The translations under genes were made by a program, and so were the position numbers. 64,000 bases of DNA, taken from positions 310,001-374,000 of the forward strand of contig NC_045147.1 in the NCBI RefSeq assembly GCF_008831285.2, read 5' to 3'. Below, one piece after another: positions 35,429-48,227 of the stretch; the stretch's first letter is position 1; every line of letters starts with the position of its first letter. The notes under the pieces were generated by a model. That model was not told where the DNA came from and searched no databases. It saw nothing but the letters and a program-made list of their open reading frames with translations. The stretch is from Nymphaea colorata (taxonomy: Eukaryota > Streptophyta > Magnoliopsida > Nymphaeales > Nymphaeaceae).

Positions 35429-36652
35429 TAGGGGTGAACAACGAGTCGAGCTACTCGACTCGTAAGAGAGTTTGAACTGCATCATGTGTTGAACAAGTCG
35501 AGCTTGAGTTCACGACTCATTTTTAAATTAAAAAACCGGTTTTCAAAAACGTCTCTTGCGTTAAACTCTCTTTTCAGTTTTCACTTTTCATTTTCGTTTT
35601 CTCCCTCTCTCGTCTCGAAACTTCTCTCTCTCGTTTTGAATCTTTTTCCCCATAGCAACCCTAACTCCTAAGATCCTCTGCCCGCGGGCCGCTTCAGCCT
35701 TCAACCTTCAAGGTCAGCCAGCAGCTCTGCTTCTGCCCGTTAGGGCTTTGCAGAAAACTCGTTGCCCCACCTCTTCTTGATGCTATGCAGATTTGGACTT
35801 TGGCGATCTTCCATTGCAGACATTCAGATGCAGAAAACTCGTTGAGCGGCACCTCTTCTTGATGTTGTGCAGACTCGGACATCGGCGACCTTCCATGACA
35901 GACATCCATAGGTACCGACTTGACACCATTCTTTCACACACTTTGTCTCTCTCGCTCTCTCATTCCCACTTCTCTGTGCCCAAAATGGAGCATTCCTGAT
36001 CTTGTAGCTCAATTTTTTGCACGTTTGAAGTTGTGTTGATGTCTGCTTGTTTCTATTGGTCATTTATTTGTATTCTCTTTTCCCTTTTCTTCGTTTCAGG
36101 TTCATGCGCAGAATGTGTTTCAAGTTTTTGGTGAAATGTTTATGAGGGAGACAATGCACAGAAATGTTTATGTGGGTTTTCTTTTTCTTTCTGTTTGTGC
36201 TTTGTAGATCATTTTATTTATAGTTGAATGATTATGGGACTGTTGATTAGAGAGCTTACCGTGATGACAGTGGGAAATCTTTGGTTCTGAAATGAGTTCG
36301 TGAAGTAGAAAGGAGGATCTGGTTCTGGAATGAGTTCGTGAAGTAGAAAGGAGGATCTGGTTCTGGAATGAGTTCGTGAAGTAGAAAGGAGGATCGCAGG
36401 GAAGCAGAAATGAGCTTGTCGAGCCTTAATCGAGCTCGAGCTCGAGCTCAACAAGTAACTATGAGTAGCAAACGAGTTTGTCGAGCTTAATCGAGTCGAG
36501 CTCGTGCTCAACATCTGACTATTGAGTCGAGTTTGTGCCACTGTAGTCGAGCTATTTTTGAGCTCAAGCCAAGTCAAGCTCAAGGTTATATGTAGTCAAG
36601 CCGAGCTCGAGCTGACGGAACTCGAGCTCGACTCAACTCGTGTTCAACCCTA
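35429..36652 (+). mobile_element. hAT-like element (1.2 kb) with GAGTCGAG-rich ends and cargo
   Basis: The ends are TAGGGGTGAACAACGAGTCG and ACTCGTGTTCAACCCTA. They are flanked by perfect 8-bp duplications GTATCAAC (35421-35428 and 36653-36660). Subterminal GAGCTCGAG/CGAGCTCGA clusters match the 3243 element. The cargo includes a CT-rich leader-like region, a roughly 80-bp direct repeat (GCAGAAAACTCGTTG at 35751 and 35830) and a 38-bp repeat in three copies. No transposase. Confidence 0.85.
36285..36395. repeat. 38-bp tandem repeat, three units
   Basis: Three near-identical units beginning TTCTGGAATGAGTTCGTG at 36285, 36323 and 36361, within the hAT-like element. Confidence 0.93.
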
Positions 36653-36660
36653 GTATCAAC

Positions 36661-37532
36661 CAATGGTTGTTTGGTCCTAAGGTATAGTTCCACTCTGTTA
36701 TAGCATCTACAAGCTTACCTCGAAAGTCATGGACTACATAATGAATAAGCTCTTGAATACAAGCAGCATTTGTATTAATGAAACTCATTCACGAACAAAA
36801 TTTTTTGCCCTGTAGCTTGCTACTAGCCCTATCACTATAGAGGAGTAATATTCCTCCTCAAGTTTGATATGTCAAAAGCTTAAATCAGAGTAAATTAGAC
36901 CTTCTTTTCTAATGCTATCGAACATTGGCGTTTCTATAGATTCTCGTGCAATAGGCATTAATAGTCAAGAGGATACCTTCTTCAAACGCCAAAGGAGCCT
37001 TACATAGGGAGACCTTCTCTGTCCCTATCTATTCCTTATGGTAGTAGAGATAGTCATCTGGAAGGTCAAATGGGAAAAAGAGAGGCATTATAGTATGACA
37101 CATTGTCCCCATGACACTCCGCTATTATTTTTTTTTTTCGGTGCAAACGCGCTAGGGAATCCCCTGCCATTAATGATGATGAAAGAAATATTACGCAGAA
37201 AAAATAGCAATTGTACAATATCTACAATAATCAGGATCAACACAGCCTCTATAAGTCGAACAACTATCAAAACGACTTCATTAGAAAGAAAATCACTCAA
37301 AACATTGAGATTCCTACTTCTGCTATTAAATAGCATGAAATAGAGGAAAACAAGTGGTTAACTAGAAGAAACTTATCCTTAACCCCTAGTTTTTTACACT
37401 TTGCCTGTTCTTGCTTTCGCTGGTTATATTGTTAGTTGTTATGTTGCCAAAGTGCAAGTGGTTAACTAGCTGAAAGTTATCCTTAACAAAGATAAGGCCA
37501 AAGGCTAGATGCAATTTAATTCCAACCAAAAT
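36661..37532. other. Intergenic, possible old retroelement debris
   Basis: No frame longer than about 100 codons and no recognised motif. A T-run at 37128-37138. Confidence 0.4.
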
Positions 37533-37540
37533 ACCCTAAC

Positions 37541-37740
37541 CAGTGGCGGAGCCAGCGTGGGGCAGGTGTGGGCGCCTGCCCACGCCAGCTCAAGAAAACT
37601 CCATGTGAAATGGAGTCTCAACCCAGCTTCACGCTTGTGTTGCCCACGCCAATATTTGCTTTATTTTTAAAATAACAGAAAATTTTTTCACAAACTATGT
37701 ACTAATGCCCCATAGCCAAAAATTTCTTGCTCCGCCACTG
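37541..37740 (+). mobile_element. hAT-type MITE, reference-quality copy
   Basis: Exactly 200 bp, with ends CAGTGGCGGAGCCAGCG and TTGCTCCGCCACTG. The perfect 8-bp target duplication is ACCCTAAC (37533-37540 and 37741-37748). The ends fit the hAT consensus CAnnG. This is the cleanest member of the CAGTGGCGGAGCC subfamily in the window. Confidence 0.93.
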
Positions 37741-38111
37741 ACCCTAACCTCCCTTGGCGTATCTGAGCATGTTCTCAAGGTGTTATGTCCTTGCTTCAGG
37801 GGGAGATGAAAACATTTTCAACAATTTTAAATGTTGGATGACCCTGGTGTTGGTTCCAACCAAGTGGATTAACAACCCGACCCACTTCTGGGTTTGGGCC
37901 CCTAGTTTGGCGTATCCAAACCCGCCCTCTAACAATTTCGGCTCTAAAGGCTAGGAACCAGGACAACAATCTCTTTAATAACCCCCTTTATAAGCTATTG
38001 AAGATCACTCACAAATCTTCAATATGAGACTAAATTTTTAAGGTGTTACAATCCACCCCCCTTAGGCACACCTATCCGCGCATGTGGGACCCTAGATCCG
38101 AGTGTTGAACT

Positions 38112-38525
38112 GGTTCTAATACCAATGTTAAGAAAAATTACAGTGGAATTACACCCTTGATCAACTCTTTGGTCTGCGTAGCACTTTCTTCAATGGTGCC
38201 TCCAGTATGTGCATTAAGAGGCTACAGCAGAAAAAACACATTAAGAGGCTACAGCAGAAAAAACAGAGAAGAAGAAGACGGAAGCTGTGAGATAGTCATT
38301 TTAGGGTTTGCTTCTATGAAGCTCTGATTAAGGTCATCAATCAACCGGTAACCCTAGATCAAAGAATAACTGGGCATATATAGTTCCACATCATAGGTTT
38401 TTCTGTAGCCCAACGGGCGGTTACGACGAGTGAGAGATTTGCGGAGAGAATCAAGCTCGTAATTATAAGTGGACCCTCTTGCTGTTACGAGATGAATGGA
38501 TAGAGCTGTTGGCCACCATCCAACA
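38112..38525 (-). mobile_element. Ty1/copia-type LTR with adjacent primer-binding site
   Basis: On the minus strand the LTR runs from TGTTGGATGGTGGCCAAC (38525) to CTTAACA (38126), 400 bp. It is followed at once by TTGGTATTAGAACC (38125-38112), a primer-binding site of the copia tRNA-Met type. The first bases match the LTR heads at 46142 and 29346, so it is a related family. A 19-bp direct repeat lies inside (CATTAAGAGGCTACAGCAG at 38212 and 38239). Downstream (lower coordinates) to about 37750 is untranslated leader; no coding part survives. Confidence 0.72.
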
Positions 38526-39369
38526 TCTCTCACTTGGTCATAAGATTGTCAAATTGCTTCCACTATTTGCGGATTTCTTTAATCTTTAGTTATGAAGTTT
38601 TTCATAATTGGTTTGTCCATCGTAACTTGAATTTTTGTTCAAAAGTTTTTTATTGAACGGTTTTCTATCGCAACCTTTCAAATATATCTTAGCCCCATAC
38701 GGACTACATGCTTGGCAAATAAATTATTAAGAGCTCTTTTTATTAAAAATGCTAGCAATAATATGAATACATATTTTATTTTATTTATATATCTGAAAAC
38801 ACAAGGCCAACCTGAACTTTCTTAATGTATAATGACAAACCAAATTTGAAAGCCCAACACACAAACTAGTATATATTGTGAGCAAATGGTATATTTTTCT
38901 TTTATTTTTTTTCATAATTACTTAACTCCTTTAACAATAACTGTTCCAAAACATTCATTCTAAATTCATGCAATACAAAATACGTATTAGCTTTTCAACA
39001 GAGCAAAGAGTATATTCAAATGTGCTTCCACTTTCCAAATGTTTATATAGTCATCAACTTGATTAACAATACATTTAATCTTTATTATGACTATTTAAAA
39101 GCGATCGTACAAGTACTTTTCATCTTGTATAGTCTTTATCAATGCACCTTTTCGTAGAAAGAATTTCACTTAACTCATCATTAATATAATAATTTCATGA
39201 CCAAATATTTAAATAATAACATGCAAATAAATCGCTTACCGTCACGTTAGATTTGTCAAGTATTTCATAAAGTTCAAAACATAATTCCACTATCAAGTGC
39301 ATAGAACAACAACTCAAATATCGCCATTTATAAATTAATTATCAAATAGAGAAGTTGGACTCAGTTGGT

Positions 39370-40340
39370 TATTTTCCTAACTGATCCATAAATAAATCCA
39401 CAAAATGATAATTGAGATCACTAATAAGTTTCAGTCGGTTCATTATCAAACTGATTCTTAATCGGTTTATTGTCTGACTGCTTCCAACATTATTGGCCTC
39501 TTTGTTTTCTTGCAGCAATAAATTTTGGTAGAGACCATGCCTAATTTGTCCACGATGAAAAATCTTCCGTGTGCCTTGTTTGTTCCTTAATGTAACAGGC
39601 GTATAGAGTGAACTCAAAGATCAAATTGTTGTCTTGTTAGTAAACTTTTAGATATGCTAGGAACATGCAAAACGTTATCAAGTTTAAAATCATTTTGCCT
39701 ATTGCACATACTCATCAATAGATTTAGACCCTTTCCTTAGGTCCTGGATTTGATTTTTCAGTTGCATCACCCTTGAGCGCGAGTGTGCTGCGTATGATTC
39801 TTTCAATGCCTTTCATATTTCAAGAGGCGTCTTAAGCCCAACTATTTGACTATGGACCTTCTCAGTGAGCGATGAAATGAACCAGATCACAAGCAGCTTG
39901 TCCCTTCTCAACCATTCTCTATATTCTTGGTTTACCTCAGTGGAGTCTCCTATATACTTTGGTGGAGCAGGACATCTCCCATTCCTGTGACTCATTAAAT
40001 CATAAGTTATGAGGATGGGCTCAAACTGACTCCCACAACATACAGTTTTCTGCGTTCAATTTTATGCTTAGAAAATGTTGCAGGATGTTTGGAAATTGAA
40101 TCTAAGTATTGGATGGATGCGTAACCGATGAACGATTTGTAGACGTGGACATGGATGAAGAAGAACTCTGAGTCGCCATGAATCAAGCTTGCTGCACGAT
40201 GTCCAACTTGAAGCTCTGATACCATAAAATAATTTTTGGATCAACGGAAGAGACACACAACAACAGGTTCGGTTATTGCCTACGTCCTCGGAGAGGTCCA
40301 AGTCTGTTACTTCTGAAAAACATGGAGAGAAAACCTTGCC
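39370..40340 (-). pseudogene. Copia fragment: LTR tail, primer-binding site, gag and pre-integrase pieces
   Basis: On the minus strand, 40340-40227 resembles an LTR tail (CGAGGACGTAGGCAATAACC). It is followed by the primer-binding site TGGTATCAGAGC near 40225-40214 and a gag frame starting near 40180. Gag motifs are visible: EWLRRDKLLVIWFISSLTE and YAAHSRSRVMQLKNQIQDL. It is broken by stops and frameshifts. Around 39617-39480 the reading jumps to a pre-integrase-like part (GLYQNLLLQENKE), so the rest of gag and the protease are deleted. It belongs to a different copia lineage from 46142-52437. It directly abuts block B of triplication copy 2. Confidence 0.7.
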
Positions 40341-40755
40341 GGCCCATAACAGTGGTAAAGTGCTTGACGTTCCATTCAACTTTTAGGAAAGACAGCAATC
40401 GTCAGATGCCAAGACAACCACCTCACCTTGTAATTCTCTTGCTAACATAGACATGTGTTTCTACGATATGAAGATCAACAAACAGATGCATGATATGCAC
40501 ATCAAGAAACACATGCCATCTTAGAAGATCCGACGCCTTCTACAGCCACGCCAACCGTTAGTTATTTGATTAAATTACATTAAGCATATATCTTTCTTCT
40601 TTTTGTTGTTAAACAAGTAAAACTCATCTTCCTTTTATTCTATCGATGAAAAAACAAACGAAAAGAAAAATGTGTGAACAGATGAAACTAGCTGAAACTA
40701 TCTAACACATTTCTTTATTGTTTTTCTCTTAACCATTCTTATGGTTACACCATGT

Positions 40756-40830
<75 letters not shown>

Positions 40831-42470
40831 ACGTCTAAAATATGTAGGTTGAGTTGCCACGTGACATCATACTTACGAGAAAACGGAAAGAACGAACATC
40901 GAGGGCTGATAGAGAAAGTTAACCAACCCACTTGAGTTGAGATAATTGGCGATTAGGGAAGAGGAAAATCACGTTCTGGTACAGAATATGGCGGTTGATG
41001 GAGACAGGTATTAGATTTAATTCAATTCCAAGGGATTCTGGAAGGTTCGTTTTGTCCCTCTGCATACCAAATAATTGAGGAGCATGAGCATACATTATAT
41101 CAGCAAGGCAGGTCGCAAGCAAGCCATGCTGAAAAAATAGCTCAATCTGCCGCTGAAAGCATCAAAAAATGTTGTTAAAAGTATTATGAATCATTTTTAT
41201 ATCATAAACCACCGTTAATGCTACCATAAGAGAGATTTTTTGGCGATAGTCTGGCAATATTCATAATCCTACATATTTAAACTCCCCTCTTAGATTAAAT
41301 AGACAAAAGCGTGAAAAAAAAGTATAGGCTTCGCGTAGCTTTCGCTTTCACGGGGACATAAAGGTCCAAAGTGGGTCCCGCTCCCCACTTTTCTTGGGCG
41401 GGCGGGCCCCTTGGTTGGGGATATTTATGCACGGAAGCTTTAGAAAATGACTCTACTTACTAAAAACAATTTATGTGAGCATCGAATGAATTTGGCACAC
41501 TTGGCTGGATCAGCGATTGATGCGTGGGTGGTTTCTGGATCAGTGACTTCGATACGTGGTTCAAATCTCAAAAGCACGCGCTTCTAAAACAGCCAACCCA
41601 TGCCCCGGCCGAACCATGTTGGCTTAAGAAAGGTTATGGGGTTTTACATTTTGAGAGGGTGCGACAAAGTCTCTCTATCTAGAATGGTTTTTTTTTTTTT
41701 CAGAATAAAATAATAAAAACCGGTTTTTAATAATTTATTCAATATTACAAATTGGGCGGCGCCTCAATTTGTTTCTCACAACAACAGGTTTTTCTCTCAT
41801 TCAGAATCAGATTATTCTTGCTAAACTTACAGTTGGGTTCACAACCTGAATTTTACAAGGCTGATCCAGGCAACAGTTTCTTTTTTTTTTTTTTTTCTTT
41901 TTTGTATAATTGGGAAAAAGGAAAACTAGACTGTCCTTTAATTGCTTAACCGATGGCCTTTAAAATAATTTGTGAGATGCAAATGTGCATTTGATGCAGA
42001 AGCGCATAAGATGAGCTAAAGGTGAAACAAAAATTGAAAGATCTCGTAATCTACGAGTGGGTTGATCCATGCCCAAGCGCTCCATACTAGGGGCTGCTTG
42101 TCTCCACATGAATTTTATTTTGGAAAACGTGGTTTTTCCCTCTATCGATAGTTACAGAACAATTAATATAAATCTGGTTCTAATCCCAGATCCAGATGCA
42201 CCTACACCATTACCTACCTAGGAACGAACCGAACCTATCAGGCCTCAAATTTAAAGCTGCGGACAGCCGTGTCTGAGGACCCAATAAGCCGTGGGCATAC
42301 ATACTTCAGGGTATAATACCATTGAACCCCGACTCGGATCGGACTTGGATATGGACCCACTTGGTTCGTCACGTCACATTCAAGTTCCAACTTCTCCGAG
42401 TAATTAAATGTGCACTTGTGCAGCACAGATGCATCCCATTAAATAACAACTCAAACATAAGGGTTGGCTT
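40340..42470. repeat. Triplicated segment, copy 2
   Basis: The most compact copy: B (40340-40565), C (about 40740-41140) and D (41745-42465). Block A is missing, apparently replaced by the copia fragment next to it. The D block shares a run of high identity with copy 1, including CCCAAGCGCTCCATACTA and GTCACGTCACATTCAAGTT. On the minus strand D starts an open frame MWRQAAPSMERLG, also present in copy 1 (MWRQAALSMERLG) but not kept in copy 3. Confidence 0.75.
40759..40827. repeat. (TA)n microsatellite in block C, copy 2
   Basis: About 34 uninterrupted TA units, at the position matching 23817-23855 in copy 1. Confidence 0.96.
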
Positions 42471-42693
42471 CGTCTAAAGCCCGAAACCCAAGCTATATTA
42501 TTATTAAGACAAAAAATAATATTTAAAAATATATCAGCCGACCCAAACCGGCCCGGGCCTTTTTTTTTTTTTTTTGGGCCCCAACTCAGGCCCGATCAGG
42601 CTGGGTAACAGTCCCACTCTTAGAGAGAAGGGGTTTCCATTGAGAGGGTTTGTAATAGGGGACCGGAAGAAATTGAAGGCCAGTGCCTTCCAT

Positions 42694-42695
<2 letters not shown>

Positions 42696-42739
<44 letters not shown>
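42696..42739. repeat. (GA)n microsatellite
   Basis: About 22 GA units. Flanking sequence gives no gene. Confidence 0.95.
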
Positions 42740-42741
<2 letters not shown>

Positions 42742-43735
42742 TCATTCGTTAATCTGTGCATGGAGGGACGAGGTTGATGTCGAACCATAGGGTTGTCAAG
42801 TTTTCCTGGTTCTGCCTAGCAGAGTTCACATGGAAATAAACAATACTCCAGGCATTTTTGAGGGATCCCTAGGTCCTTAAAGGCAAGCAGCAATTTATTT
42901 ATTTCAAGCATATTTTTTCCTGCGATTTTGTTACATGGAAAGGCAGCTGACTTTTCTCTCCCTCATCGATACTGCTTGGCGAAGATTTCATTAGCGTCTT
43001 AGCTGGACTTTGAAATTGTAAGATCTTTAGATGAGAATCTGAGGTTTTGTTATTCCTGTTCTTAATCATTCTATGTTTCGTTTTGTTTTTCTTTGAACTA
43101 TTGCATCTCATTTTCTTCCATTTTGCTGTTTCTCTCCTGCAATTTTCCCTCCTAGCCTCCGTCTAGTTTTCATTTCTAGGGTTTTGTAGGAATGTGCAGG
43201 TAACCTAGCCCAAATCGATCATAGAAAGTCACTTCCTTTGTCCTCTTCACATAGTCTCTTATCACTTGTTTCATTTTGGTCCTTTTCTTCTTATTCTTTT
43301 ATTGGAATTATTGAACACACTTGCACAATCGTTTCTTCTTCTTCTTCTTCTTCATGATTAGTTGAGACGTCAACCAAGTTGCCATAGAGCTGATACGGTA
43401 AGCAATCTACCATAGTATATGATGCATTATGATACATTTGATAAATATGTTTTGAGAAACAAATGCCATGAGACTCGTCTGAACTAAGAAATGATTTGTT
43501 TTTGAGTATTTGTATAACTACAAAACACACGACCCGCATGACACTGACTTAATTTTGGTTGTATGCATGTAATTCAAATTTTTTGTTGATATCCAAGTGT
43601 TTCCTGCTGATTTCTTAAGTAGAATTGGTGTGTCCCAAATAAAAACTGCTTCATTTGGATGAATTGATGGTGCATTCTTTAGTTGCAGCCCCTGTCTCTC
43701 TCCCTCTCCCTCTCTGTGTGTGTGGGTGTGTGTTC

Positions 43736-43771
<36 letters not shown>

Positions 43772-46020
43772 AGTCAAAAATACCATTCTTGGGTTTTTGC
43801 CCCAATTGCATTCAATTTTTCAGTTTATTCAATTGGCTAATTTTGAAAGTTCAGATCTATTATAGTATTTGCAAGTAAAGTGCATCACAATCTGATACAA
43901 GGAGTTGTATAGGTTACAATCAATTTTTGGTTAATTGATTTTATTTTGGGGTCTAAAATTCCAAATTGCATGTGAAGCATTAGTTTCTTTATGAAATCCA
44001 AATTAGAATTGTAATGAATCTCAAACATGTTTTGCATCTTTTTCCTGATCTTCATTTCAGTTTTAACCTAACTTTGCTCTTTTGAATGGATATGTGGTGC
44101 TTCCTTACAAGATGTATTTGGTTTTACGTGTCTTATGAAAATCATTGCTATTTGACTATAGATATATTGGTGTTATAAGAGTTTAATTTTTTGATGATCA
44201 AGAAAGAATGCAAAAGGATAGAAAATATAGTGTATATTTTTAGGGATTTTAGATATGAGGCCCTTCTTTTTAGATTTTCAGTCTATTATTTTCAAAGGCT
44301 ATCTCAAAAAGGTAGAAACTTTTACAATTTTCTCTTATATATTGGGTTAATATTTATATAGAGCACTTTTAATCATTGTCACAAAAAATGTGTACGAGTA
44401 TTATACGGTGAGGAAAAGACAAGTATAATAGGACAAAGTTGTATATCTCAAAAATAAAACGGGAAAATCTCAAAAAAAATTTTAAAGATTTAAAACATTT
44501 AATAATCCTAAAAATTATAAAAAATAAAAAATCATAAAAAATATGAAATAACCAAAAAAGTGGATATAATACACGTATAATATGCATTTTAGACGTGTTT
44601 TTTATTTTCTGATGTTTTTTTAAAAGACAGAAATAAAACTGCTATTATATGGCTGACTGTGTTGTGCTTATCCTCGTGATATTATGTCTTTATTTTATGT
44701 CACAATAAGGACTATCACTTTGGTTGTTTTAATTTTTATTTCCTGTCTTAAACATGTAGGGAGAATGAGGCGCATCAGGCAATTCTGCACCACCCGCTGA
44801 AGGAACTTGATTCTATGGACGAGGCTGTATAAAAAGTGAACTAATATATATATATATATATTGTTAACTAAAACTGTGACTTCATTTATAACTTCAATGG
44901 TCATCATTTGACTTCTTAAAAATCTATCAATCAGCTTGTAATATGCTTTTAGGTTTATCATCCTCTATATGAACATGGCAGTTCGGTTCACATAGTATAG
45001 ATGTTCTCGATAAGCGTTTTTCATGCATAATATTTGGAGTCGCCACGTTCGTGACTGTGCAACCTATATCTAGATTTAACCCTTGACTGTGGTTATTTTT
45101 TGTAAGTGAAATAATAAAGCAATAAAATGGGAAGCTAACATAGGCTAAGAAGGCAAATGGGAGAGCTATTTCCTATCACGTGAACAACTTTAGCACTAGA
45201 AGTTAGTGTGCTGTAGTACCATGGCCTAAATAAACTTGCCCCCCTGTAGATCAGTTTGAGAGGGAAGAAAATGCCTCTAGTGAGTAAGGCCCTGTTTGAT
45301 GGCAGGAAAGAATTTAACGTGGTAAATTTACCATGGAAAAGAATGCTGGAAAAAAAAATATGATGAAATTTTACCTCTTCCAATTTGAGGTTATGTTTGA
45401 TTGCAGGAAAGTTTTTTGTAGGGTAAAATTAACTGTGCTTGGTGCAAAAGGTAGTTTTTTATATGGTAAAATTAACTGTGTTTGGTGCACAGGGTAAAAA
45501 ATATGAGAGACTTTTTTCCTGATCGTTAGAAGTTGTTGTTTAGGAGTGACAGTCATTGATTAGGAGTGACAGTCATCATTTGGGCAATTTATATGCATCC
45601 AAGTCGATTTCCTTGCAACCAAGTGCATTATTAGTCTCCAAACTGAGGGTTAGGAGTATGCATGCAACTCCCAGCACGAATAAATCTAGTACATCGATTT
45701 GGCAAGAGGCACCCTTGAACTGAAGATTCAACCAGATAGATTATAGAGACACAATGTTTTGATCAATTAATCTACTCTCCATATATAATTGGTAATCGGT
45801 AAGGGGTTCCACAGAAAATAAGGAAGATGTCTAACAATCATGAGCACAAAGAGCTGTAGAAAACATGGAAGAGTGTTTGAAATATAAATATCTGTCTTAA
45901 ACTAGGTCGCACGTAACGATAGTTGTTATAAATGTATAAGCACTGTTACAAGAAAATTGTTCCTTTCCAATTGCATAAAAAGCTATAAAATTACAGAGAT
46001 GATGGACATATATTACATCA
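42740..46020. other. Mostly non-coding, one exon-like piece
   Basis: A leader-like CT-rich stretch ends in AATGTGCAG|GTAACC near 43198-43201. A (CTT)n run lies at 43332-43353 and a (TA)n at 43738-43769. At 44761-44831 (+) a short exon-like frame follows TGTAG and ends at TAA (it includes AHQAILHHPLKELDSMDEAV). Near 45280-45520 is a MITE-like CCCTGTTTGATGGCAGG segment with an internal duplication. These could be scattered exons of one gene running toward 46025, but no family is recognised. Confidence 0.35.
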
Positions 46021-46141
46021 CGTCATGCCAGCAAATTCATTGAGGGTAAAGATCACAAAGATATTTCAGCAAGGTGGAGAGAACAAATTGAGTGCAGGTC
46101 GAAATCACCCAAGGGCGACTAGAAACAAAGTTGGCACCTTT

Positions 46142-46538
46142 TGTTGGATAGTGGCCATTGAGCCCTATCCGGATTACGAGATTAACTCAAAAACTTCTCG
46201 TGAGATAAAGATCACAAGAGATAAAGTTCATCTTTATCTAAACATTTTCCTAAAAGATCTCTCACGCTAACTGCTGCTGTGATTTGGGAAAAACCTAAGG
46301 GGCTGGCTATTTATACCCATCAATGCTTAGTGTTTTGGTTAATCTCTAGAAGATTACCCGAGCCCCTTAAAAGGAAACCCCTAAATTTGACAGTATCCAC
46401 TTGCTCTTCTACCTCTTCTTTCTCCTCTGTCTCTGTCTCTTTCATCTCTGATGTTAGTCACTTGAAGCCTAATCTGGAGCATCCGGTGTGAACTAGTTGA
46501 GGCGCTTGAGATGCCGTTCCGCTGACTTTACACCAACA
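46142..46538 (+). repeat. 5' LTR of the copia element
   Basis: 397 bp, from TGTTGGATAGTGGCC to TTACACCAACA, with 6-bp terminal inverted repeats TGTTGG/CCAACA. A TATA-like CTATTTATACC lies at 46306-46316, in the expected promoter position. Confidence 0.9.
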
Positions 46539-46539
46539 T

Positions 46540-46553
46540 TGGTAATAGAGCGC
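46540..46553 (+). other. Primer-binding site (initiator Met tRNA type)
   Basis: TGGTAATAGAGCGC starts one base after the 5' LTR. It differs slightly from the usual copia TGGTATCAGAGC. Confidence 0.82.
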
Positions 46554-48227
46554 AGAAGATCAAGGTCTGGCACAGGTAAGTTATATTCAGACGATATCCA
46601 TACACAAATAGTGTATGAACTTAAATGATTAGAGCATGCTAGATCATAGATGAAGAACTTTGCTATGTGTATGAAGTATGTGAGGCTAAAAACTTTCTGT
46701 GTGCATGAACAAGATGCTTAAATAATAAAAAGATCAGTTTGAATATATGTTTTTTGTGCATGTTATACAAGAAGCATGAGGATTGCAGATTGCTAAATGT
46801 ACTTTCTGTGCATGCAAATTCAGAAAGATAGAGGCATTTAGTACACTATGCTGGTAGATATTGCATGTGTAAAGTTTTATGTGCCTGTAATCCTAGAAGA
46901 CGGAGGTTATTTGTTTTAACTCTACTCCCTTTGAGAGCTTCTGATCTATGGCGCTGTAGACTAGAAGCTCTCTGGTGACAGACAACACTACTAATGACAG
47001 CCAGCGTTGTCGGCCTTGCAAGAGTAGAGAACCTTACAAGAACAAAAAAAAAAACCATGATTGGGATTTTCTTTTTCTTTATGAACCCTCTGTTGCAGCT
47101 GGAAAAATTCACTGTTATCAAATGCATCTGTTTTGTCCCTGTTGCCTTGTGTGTGCCTTTTTTTATCTGCTGTAGCCTGTGATTTTTAAAACAGAGCGTT
47201 GAAAATTTGATCGGAAGGGGCATAACGGTTTAGGGCTTCTGGTTCCCACAATTTAAAATACCACCACCACAAAAGTCCTATGGTTTAGAAATTCGACTCC
47301 TCTGCTCCTGCCTTCTCTACCGATGAGCAACAGTCGACCGACAGTCTGGAACCTAGTCGTCTTCCTTGTGCTAGAAGCTAAGATTTCCTCGTGCTGGTAG
47401 TAGGGAGGTGACTTGGGTAAAGGAGGAAGATGACGTTTGATGCTTCGCAGACTACCTCTTGACGTTCTTTTGGGTCTGCCGGTGTTGGGAGGTTGTCTTC
47501 CTCACGGTGGCAGCACAAAAAGAGCGATGGCAGATAAGGTATCTACCCAAACCCCAATTTGAGTAGAAAGGGCCTCAGACTGCTCTCTGCTAGTAGGACT
47601 CAGCTCCAGCCACCTTCTGTGGGGTAGAATGGTCCTCTCTCGGGTGGTAGTGGTGGAAGTCGGGCAAAGGCAGCAATGGTGGCGCGGGAGGAGAAACCCT
47701 CTGCTAGGGTTTCGCGAGAAGGAAGAGGAACTCTCTAGAGGATTGAGAAGCAAAATACGAAAATGAAATTTTTTCAGCGTAAAAGGGCTTTTATAGTCAA
47801 AATTTGAAAATTACAAAAACAGTCCACCTTTTAGGCATTATGTTCAAAAATGTTGTTACATGTTTGATAAATTAAAGCCGCAACATTTTTTGCTAAAAGA
47901 TTTTTCAAAAAGAGGCTCGCGAAAGTTATTTTCATCAGAAACCAGGAATTTTAAAAGAAATTGCCTTGGGGTACTCTCAAAGTTATTATAAATTACTGAA
48001 AGAGAGTCCCGAAAAAATTATTTTGCAATTTCAGCAGAAAACTACAGTTTTATGGATAATAGCCGCATTTAATCTAAGCTTTGTTTGTTCTAAATATTAT
48101 TTTAGAATGATGTTTGAGACCCCTTGATGTGATATTCATTGTAATGTTTTCCCTTTTTTTATTGTTCTTTACTTGCTATGAAAAATAAATTTAAAAATAA
48201 CATCAAGAGTGAGAGCCTCTGAAATAG

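Noticed and set aside
41490-41610. B-box-like GTGGTTCAAATCTC, possible tRNA or SINE
   Set aside because: No cloverleaf can be drawn and no convincing A box is present.
44695-44961. 88-codon minus-strand frame
   Set aside because: AT-rich, with no motif and a TA run in its middle; the short plus-strand exon-like reading there is at least as likely.
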